Source of the DNA: VXNE01 sp963664635
GTDB lineage: Bacteria > Pseudomonadota > Gammaproteobacteria > Pseudomonadales > Azotimanducaceae
Reading direction: 5' to 3'
DNA: 64,000 nt
NCBI GenBank assembly: GCA_963664635.1
Contig: OY761542.1
Coordinates: 3,038,001 to 3,102,000, forward strand
The first letter of the stretch is position 1; the number at the start of each line of letters is the position of its first letter. Position numbers and translations under genes: made by a program. Below, in pieces: positions 59,275 to 64,000 of this stretch. The notes under the pieces were generated by a model. The model did not search any database. It was not told the DNA's origin and worked only from the letters and a program-made list of their open reading frames with translations.

Positions 59275-60194
59275 GGGCCTCCGGCGACCCAGGAGAGGGA
59301 CATGGAGACGGCGTAGGACGTGGTGAACTGGAGGGCGTCGTTGACGTCCCGCCACAGGGGGACCCGCGCGGACACCTTCCCCGCGAGCCGGTCGGTGAAC
59401 TGGAACTGGATGGCCGGGACCCCATCCAGCCAGCGCCCGCCGGTGTTGGGAATCGCCGCGGAAGCCCGTTCGTCGCGCGCCGCGTCCCGATAGCGCAGCT
59501 CGAACCCTAGCCCCCAGCGTCCCGTGCGGTGCGTCGTCCCGAGCGACCCGGTCCACGCGTCGCCGAAGCGATAGTCGCGGTCGTTCTCGCCGTTGGAGCG
59601 GTAGCTGACGGACGCGAAAGTGCGGGTGTTCGCCGCCTGGCTCCAGGCACGTTCCGCGTGCACCCAGACCACGGGGGCCCATGCGCCGGCGGAAGGCTGG
59701 AGGTCCTCGGCCAGCGTGACGAGGTCGCTCGCGTCGTCCTCGCCCACGGGGATAGCGCTCCCCACGCCCAGCGTCAGGCCGTTGCGCTGAAAGGGGGTGA
59801 TGCGCCATGGCGAGTACTTCAGCATCACGAGGCCGTCCCCGAGCCCGCGTCCCGTCGTCGTCTGGCCACCAACCCGCCGCTCGTGCTCGACGGCGGAAAG
59901 CAGGGCCGTCACGGAGAAGCGCGCGCCAAACCCGCGGCTCGCCTGCAGCACCAGGGCCCGGCTCGAACGCTCCCTGCCCGTCTCGTCGGGCACCTCGTCG
60001 GACCCGCTGTACAGATCGCCGATCTCGTGGAACTCGTAACCCCCGGTCAGGAGCCAGCTCCCGCCAGTCGGCGCCCCGGTATCCATCGACCCCAGGAGCG
60101 GGACCGCGGCGCAACTGCAGGTCGCCGCCAGCGCGGCGGGCGGTAGGGCCAGCACGGCGGCGACCGCCCAGGCCCCGGCGCGGAGCGCTCTCAT
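59271..60194 (-). CDS. Outer-membrane beta-barrel protein
   Basis: A 307-residue protein with a signal peptide (AVAAVLALPPAALA) followed at once by a Cys pair (ATCSCAAVPLLG). The rest alternates polar and hydrophobic residues in about 10-12 strands (SWLLTGGYEFHEIGDLYSGS; FSVTALLSAVEHE; GFELRYRDAARDE) and ends in a typical strand with aromatic residues (TSYAVSMSLSWVAGGP). It is like the transporter-type barrels found with thioredoxins and metal or phenol metabolism. The substrate is unknown. It is coupled on both sides by four-base overlaps in the operon. Confidence 0.72.
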   Translation of the reverse strand: MRALRAGAWAVAAVLALPPAALAATCSCAAVPLLGSMDTGAPTGGSWLLTGGYEFHEIGDLYSGSDEVPDETGRERSSRALVLQASRGFGARFSVTALLSAVEHERRVGGQTTTGRGLGDGLVMLKYSPWRITPFQRNGLTLGVGSAIPVGEDDASDLVTLAEDLQPSAGAWAPVVWVHAERAWSQAANTRTFASVSYRSNGENDRDYRFGDAWTGSLGTTHRTGRWGLGFELRYRDAARDERASAAIPNTGGRWLDGVPAIQFQFTDRLAGKVSARVPLWRDVNDALQFTTSYAVSMSLSWVAGGP

Positions 60195-61351
60195 TCCCCG
60201 GCGATCTCCGAGTCCGGGTGGAACGCGCCCCAGGCGAACCAGAAGGCGACGTGGGAGTCGACCAGGGGCAGGCGCTGTGTCGCCCGCGTACCCTCGAGCG
60301 CCTCGCCGAACACGTCCCAGGTGTTGCCCTCGTCGTCCGTGACGATGGCCGGCAGGGGGGCGGACGCCGGTTCGAACGACAGCACCGTGCCGTCCTCGAG
60401 GGTGCGCGCGAACGCCACCGCGAGGTTCTTCTCCGCGCTCCCCGCGACCACGATCGGGACATCGCCGAGGGTGTCGTTGTGCACGGTGATGCCGGGGCCG
60501 AAGTCGTCGATGCGCCAGGCGCGGGCCGTGTCGCCGACCCAGACGCCGAGCACGCGGGTCTTGATCTGCATGCGCATGTCCAGGGGTTCGACCGCGAACA
60601 GCAGATTGTCGTCCGTGCGGTAGGTGCGATAGGGATACTCGTCGTAGTTGCGGTCGTAGCCGGTCTGCCGGGTGAGCAGCGCCGAGTCGGGGTACATCTC
60701 GCGCCAGGTCCCGAGGGTCGTCTCCACGACCGGCAGGGTCTCCGGGACATCCCCGGCGCGCGGCCCCTCCACCGACTGCACCAGCATCTGCAGCCAGTGG
60801 CTGTCCGTCTCGCGGTCGTAGGGGATGAGGTTCGAGTTGTACAGCAGGCCGGACACGCCGAACGTCGGATCCCGGGCGGTCGTCGACGCCTTCCACAGGA
60901 GCGCCGAGCCCGTGAGAGGACAGTACGTCAGGGCCACGGGCTCGCCGCCGAGCGTGTCGTTGACGATCTCGTGCCAGTCGAGGATATCGTGCGGCATGGC
61001 CTTCACCTCGGACCCGGCCCGGTAGCCCACGACCAGCTTGCCGTCCGAGCCCCCTTCCCGGTCGACCCGGAGGAAGATCGGGTTGTCGATCGCCGGAATG
61101 CCGTCGCGGCCCGGCCCCCCGTCGACGACGCCTTCCCGCGGAATGAGCCATTCGTCGTCGTCGTCGCCCTGGTCGTCCGACACGGGCGGGCTGGTGACGC
61201 CCCCGCCGCCCCCACCCCCGCCGCCGCCTCCACCACCGCAGCCGACGAGGAGCGCGCAGCACGCCGCGCCGAGCATGCCCCATGCGCAGGCCGCGGCCGT
61301 GTCCCACGCGCCGCCGGCGCGGCGCAACCAGGAACTACCCGGTAACCGCAT
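60191..61351 (-). CDS. DUF3179 domain lipoprotein
   Basis: A 386-residue protein with a lipoprotein signal (GMLGAACCALLVGC) followed by a run of 13 glycines, then an Asp-rich linker (DDQGDDDDEW) and the DUF3179 domain: PIFLRVDREGG, VALTYCPLTGSALLWK with a conserved Cys, GLLYNSNLIPYDRETDSHW and YDEYPYRTYRTDDNLLF. The function of DUF3179 is unknown; the conserved Cys, Tyr and Asp suggest a redox or hydrolytic site. The start at 61351 is inside the preceding hydrolase gene (17-nt overlap) and has no clear SD. It is second in the operon. Confidence 0.82.
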   Translation of the reverse strand: MRLPGSSWLRRAGGAWDTAAACAWGMLGAACCALLVGCGGGGGGGGGGGGGVTSPPVSDDQGDDDDEWLIPREGVVDGGPGRDGIPAIDNPIFLRVDREGGSDGKLVVGYRAGSEVKAMPHDILDWHEIVNDTLGGEPVALTYCPLTGSALLWKASTTARDPTFGVSGLLYNSNLIPYDRETDSHWLQMLVQSVEGPRAGDVPETLPVVETTLGTWREMYPDSALLTRQTGYDRNYDEYPYRTYRTDDNLLFAVEPLDMRMQIKTRVLGVWVGDTARAWRIDDFGPGITVHNDTLGDVPIVVAGSAEKNLAVAFARTLEDGTVLSFEPASAPLPAIVTDDEGNTWDVFGEALEGTRATQRLPLVDSHVAFWFAWGAFHPDSEIAGE

Positions 61352-62225
61352 CGAAGAAACGGCCCATTTCCGCGAGCGCCTCGCGCGACTCCGGGAGCGC
61401 CGGGAACATCTGAAAGACATGGAAGGCACCCTCGAAGACGTGCAACCGCACGGACACGCCGACGGTTTCGGCACGTTGGGCGAGGCGCGTCGAGTCGTCG
61501 AGCAGCACCTCGTCGTCGCCGACCTGGACGAGCAGCGGAGGCAACCCGGTCAGGTCGCCGAACAGGGGCGAGACGCCGGGGTCGGCGAGCCCCACCTCGC
61601 CTGCATAAGCGGCGGCCATGGGCGCCAGGAGGTCCCCGCTCAGCATTGGATCCGCCGCCAGGCGGCCCTGCATGCTGTCGCCGCTGCCGGACAGGTCGGT
61701 CCACGGCGAAATGAGGATCGCGCCCGCCGGCAGAGGCGTCCCGGCGCTCCTGAGCGCGAGCAGGCAGGCGAGCGTCAGGCCGCCGCCCGCCGAGTCGCCG
61801 CCAATCACGACGCGCGCCGGGTCGATGCCGTTGCCGAGCAGCCGTTCATAGCTCGCGACCGCGTCGTCGACCGCCGCCGGGTACGGATGCTCGGGCGCCA
61901 GCCGGTAGTCGATACCGAACACCGGCGCCCGGCAGGCGCGCGCGATGCTGCCCATGAGTTCGGTGTGGCTGTCGAGGCTGCCCGCCACGTACCCGCCCCC
62001 GTGGAAGTACAGCACCCCGCAGTCGTCCCGGACCCCGGGCGCCGCCACGTGCCGCGCGGGAACCCCGCCGGCGTCGAAGTCCGACCAGGTGACGTCCTCT
62101 GGCACCGCGGCGAGCGGGTCCATCTCTTCCATCACCGCGCGCAACGCATCGATGCCGGTGTCGGGATCGAACACCGGACCCGCCCGCATGGCCGCTGCCG
62201 CTTCAAGCATCTCCTGGCTGGGCAT
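61335..62225 (-). CDS. Alpha/beta hydrolase of the hormone-sensitive-lipase type
   Basis: A 296-residue esterase. The oxyanion motif is HGGG at 75-78 (VLYFHGGGYVAG), the nucleophile Ser145 is in GGDSAGGG, the Asp is in QVGDDEVLLDDS and the His in GAFHVFQMFP, so the catalytic triad is complete. It is cytoplasmic (no signal). These enzymes cleave small acyl esters; the natural substrate is unknown. It is the first gene of a five-gene, mutually overlapping operon with a DUF3179 lipoprotein, a barrel, a TlpA-like thioredoxin and an EthD protein. GGACGGAAG precedes the ATG. Confidence 0.88.
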   Translation of the reverse strand: MPSQEMLEAAAAMRAGPVFDPDTGIDALRAVMEEMDPLAAVPEDVTWSDFDAGGVPARHVAAPGVRDDCGVLYFHGGGYVAGSLDSHTELMGSIARACRAPVFGIDYRLAPEHPYPAAVDDAVASYERLLGNGIDPARVVIGGDSAGGGLTLACLLALRSAGTPLPAGAILISPWTDLSGSGDSMQGRLAADPMLSGDLLAPMAAAYAGEVGLADPGVSPLFGDLTGLPPLLVQVGDDEVLLDDSTRLAQRAETVGVSVRLHVFEGAFHVFQMFPALPESREALAEMGRFFDAVTG

Positions 62226-62296
62226 GACGTTGCTTCCGTCCCCGCTCCGTGCATTGCGGGGAGTCTACGTCGCAGATCGAGGCACCGCCATGCGCA

Positions 62297-62462
62297 CCGC
62301 GGGTGTCCCTGGGCCTCGGTGGGTGTCCCTTGGGCCCTCTTCCCTCTCGGGGGGTGTCCCTTTGGGACTCCGGTGGGTGTCCCTTGGGCCTCCTCGGTGG
62401 GTGTCCCTTTGGGCCTCCTTCTTCGGTGGGTGTCCCTTTGGGCCTCTTCGGGCCTCGGTGCG
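62297..62462. repeat. Degenerate tandem array of GGTGGGTGTCCCTTTGGG units
   Basis: Six to seven copies of GGTGGGTGTCCCTTTGGG-like units, 22 to 32 bp apart with CCTC-rich spacers, fill the region between the hydrolase start and the AAA ATPase leader. The GTGTCCC core matches the 39-bp repeats at 33285 in reverse orientation. Confidence 0.85.
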
Positions 62463-62514
62463 CCAGATCTCACCTCCAACAGCCTGGCGGGTGGCAAGAA
62501 GGCGACAGACGAAC

Positions 62515-62600
62515 TCGGAGACATCAACGATAGATTAGTCTCTTTCCTAATTTAAGTCTTTGAGATAAATTTATGTCATTAAATAAGTAGCATGAGGAGT
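62515..62600 (+). promoter_or_regulatory. AT-rich leader of the AAA ATPase gene
   Basis: About 80 bp with very low GC (TTTCCTAATTTAAGTC, then TAAATTTATGTCATTAAATA) stand out in the GC-rich window and run up to a GAGGAG ribosome site. A promoter is likely here, but no single -35/-10 pair is convincing. Confidence 0.5.
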
Positions 62601-62606
62601 GCGTGA

Positions 62607-63815
62607 ATGGCCGAGTTCAAGAACCCCTTCCGCCCCGGCGCCGGACATCAGCCACCGCATCTCGCCGGTCGAGTGCACGAGCGCAACCAGTTCCTGCGCG
62701 TGCTCGAACAGGACGCCATCCTCGAGAATCCGGTGCTCACCGGGCTGCGCGGCGTGGGCAAGACGGTGCTGCTCGAGTCGCTCAAGCCTCATGCGACGGA
62801 ACGCCGCTGGGTCTGGATCGGGACCGATCTCAACGAGTCTTCGAGCATCAGCGAGGCCAATATCGCGACACGCATCTGCGCGGACCTGTCGCTCGTGACA
62901 TCCTCCATCGTCGTCTCGACCTCGACGACCCTTGGCGCCGGCTTCACCTCGGAGGAGCGAGTCGAAACCAGCACCCTCACGTACGACATCCTGAAGGGAC
63001 TCTACGATCGTACGCCGGGACTGCCTCTCGACAAGCTCAAGGCCGTCATCGAGACGGCGTGGCGGGCGATTTCCGCGGCCGGGGCACGGGGCATCGTCTT
63101 TGCCTACGACGAGGCTCAGAACCTCGCCGACCACGCGACCAAGGAAGAGTTCCCCCTGTCCCTGATCCTCGACGCGTTCCAGTCCATGCAACGCAAGGGC
63201 GTACCGGCGTTGCTCGTGTTGTCCGGCCTGCCGACCCTGTTGCCGAAGCTGGTGGAGGCGCGCACGTTCTCGGAACGCATGTTCCGCTCCGTGCTCCTGG
63301 GCAGGCTGTCGGACGAAGAGTGCCGCGAGGCGATCCTCAGGCCGATAGAGGAGACCGGCGCCGTCACGTTCGGCGATGACTCCGTCGACGCCGTGATCAG
63401 GCTGTCGGGCGGCTACCCCTACTTCATCCAGTTCATCTGCCGCGAGGTGTACGACGCGTTCATGAACCGGTGGGACCGCGGCGAACGGGGTAGCGTCCCC
63501 GTCGAAGACATCGAACGAAAGCTGGACGCGGACTTCTTCGCGGGACGGTGGGCAAGGATCACCGACCGGCAGCGGGAGCTGCTGTCCGTCATAGCGCGCC
63601 TGGCAACCAGCGATGATGAGTTCACCGTCCAGGAAGTCGTCGAAAAGTCGCGGGAGCTGTCCGCGAAGCCCTTCAGCAGCAGCCATGCAAACCAGATGCT
63701 GTCGGCGCTGGGTGCCCAGGGCCTGATCCTGAAGAGCCGGCACGGCAGCTACCAGTTTGCCGTGCCGATGCTAGCGGGGTACATCCGACGGCAGATCCTG
63801 GGTGAGCAAGGCTGA
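62607..63815 (+). CDS. AAA ATPase (Orc1/Cdc6-like P-loop protein)
   Basis: A 402-residue ATP-binding protein. Walker A is GLRGVGKT at 46-53, Walker B GIVFAYDEAQNLAD with Asp168-Glu169, and a sensor region VLSGLPTLLPKLVEARTFSE follows. After a lid helix (LSGGYPYFIQFICREVYDAF) the C-terminus has a winged-helix look (ITDRQRELLSVIARLA, then QMLSALGAQGLILKSR). This is the plan of Orc1-like AAA proteins in bacteria, many of which sit in mobile or defence regions. No partner gene is adjacent, so the role is unknown. Its AT-rich leader is unlike its surroundings, a sign of transfer. Confidence 0.78.
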   Translation: MAEFKNPFRPGAGHQPPHLAGRVHERNQFLRVLEQDAILENPVLTGLRGVGKTVLLESLKPHATERRWVWIGTDLNESSSISEANIATRICADLSLVTSSIVVSTSTTLGAGFTSEERVETSTLTYDILKGLYDRTPGLPLDKLKAVIETAWRAISAAGARGIVFAYDEAQNLADHATKEEFPLSLILDAFQSMQRKGVPALLVLSGLPTLLPKLVEARTFSERMFRSVLLGRLSDEECREAILRPIEETGAVTFGDDSVDAVIRLSGGYPYFIQFICREVYDAFMNRWDRGERGSVPVEDIERKLDADFFAGRWARITDRQRELLSVIARLATSDDEFTVQEVVEKSRELSAKPFSSSHANQMLSALGAQGLILKSRHGSYQFAVPMLAGYIRRQILGEQG

Positions 63816-63869
63816 CGCTTGACCGGCCGAGCGTCGATCTCGACCGGCGCGCGGCATCGAGACCAGCCC

Positions 63870-64000
63870 CTACCAGCGCGCGAGAAGCTCCTTCGGCCCC
63901 CGGAAGAAGGGATTGAACGCGTAGTCGAGGTCGTCGAGGTTCGTGATGGTCATGCCGGGAAGCCGCCCGAACAGCGTCCCGAGCGCCACTTCCGTCTCCA
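63870..64000 (-). CDS. C-terminal end of a probable cytochrome P450 (5' part outside window)
   Basis: The last 43 codons read ETEVALGTLFGRLPGMTITN then LDDLDYAFNPFFRGPKELLARW and a TAG stop. The pattern 'ARxEL-VALxxLxxRLPGLxL ... FRGLxxLPVRW' is the end of bacterial P450s. The heme Cys loop would lie beyond the window edge, so this is a tentative call. Confidence 0.5.
   Translation of the reverse strand, partial: ETEVALGTLFGRLPGMTITNLDDLDYAFNPFFRGPKELLARW

Overview
This is a GC-rich bacterial chromosome segment. It carries ubiquinone-type Coq4, malate synthase G, TonB-receptor and outer-membrane-barrel sequences, and a tRNA-Leu with encoded CCA. Together these suggest a Gram-negative proteobacterium, probably gammaproteobacterial and marine or host-associated, but the species cannot be read from the sequence. 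Many phytanoyl-CoA dioxygenase (PhyH) paralogues, toxin-antitoxin pairs, insertion sequences, short repeats and about eight decayed genes point to a genome that is both expanding and eroding.

Layout. 1-3862 (minus) is an apparent operon: PhyH dioxygenase, a small SCP2-like protein, a TIM-barrel isomerase, and a DUF3604 lipoprotein cut by the window edge. 3900-4850 holds mobile-element debris, a decayed PhyH gene and a tRNA-Leu with a shortened anticodon loop, followed by coq4. 6234-18240 is a methylamine/betaine C1 island. Two dimethylglycine/sarcosine-dehydrogenase-like flavoproteins read leftward. A six-gene corrinoid methyltransferase operon (corrinoid protein, DUF1638, small virulence-factor-like protein, methyl-THF methyltransferase, corrinoid reactivator, MttB-family methyltransferase) reads rightward. 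Methyl groups would pass from the substrate to cobalamin and then to tetrahydrofolate, and the flavoproteins would oxidise the remaining N-methyl groups. A HigBA module and a partial second mttB follow.

19281-32752 is mixed catabolism: a decayed EF-hand esterase, a two-subunit molybdenum hydroxylase, a frameshifted enolase-superfamily gene, an acetolactate-synthase-like enzyme, a peptide-type solute-binding protein, a RAYT (REP-associated tyrosine) transposase, a DAO oxidoreductase, a second PhyH and a frameshifted EstB-type beta-lactamase-fold esterase. 32753-37646 contains gene remnants and two nested insertion sequences (a DUF4338-IS4 fusion inside the end of an IS1380 element) that separate a third phyH from its probable promoter.

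38663-52669 is housekeeping and lipid metabolism: a GPH transporter, enoyl-CoA hydratase, SDRs, a rhomboid and a site-2 protease, VapBC, a homocysteine methyltransferase, acetyltransferases, malate synthase G and a thiolase-like protein. 52765-55745 is a sulfolipid (SQDG) operon of sqdB-sqdD-sqdC type. 55813-57709 is a three-gene ATPase/HNH module of Septu (PtuAB) type with an extra 70-residue protein. 57914-62225 is a tightly overlapping five-gene operon (hydrolase, DUF3179 lipoprotein, outer-membrane barrel, TlpA-like thioredoxin, double EthD protein) with no recognised pathway. The window ends with a lone AAA ATPase behind an AT-rich leader and the last codons of a probable cytochrome P450. 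Short intergenic repeats built on GTGTCC recur in at least six places, often next to decayed genes.
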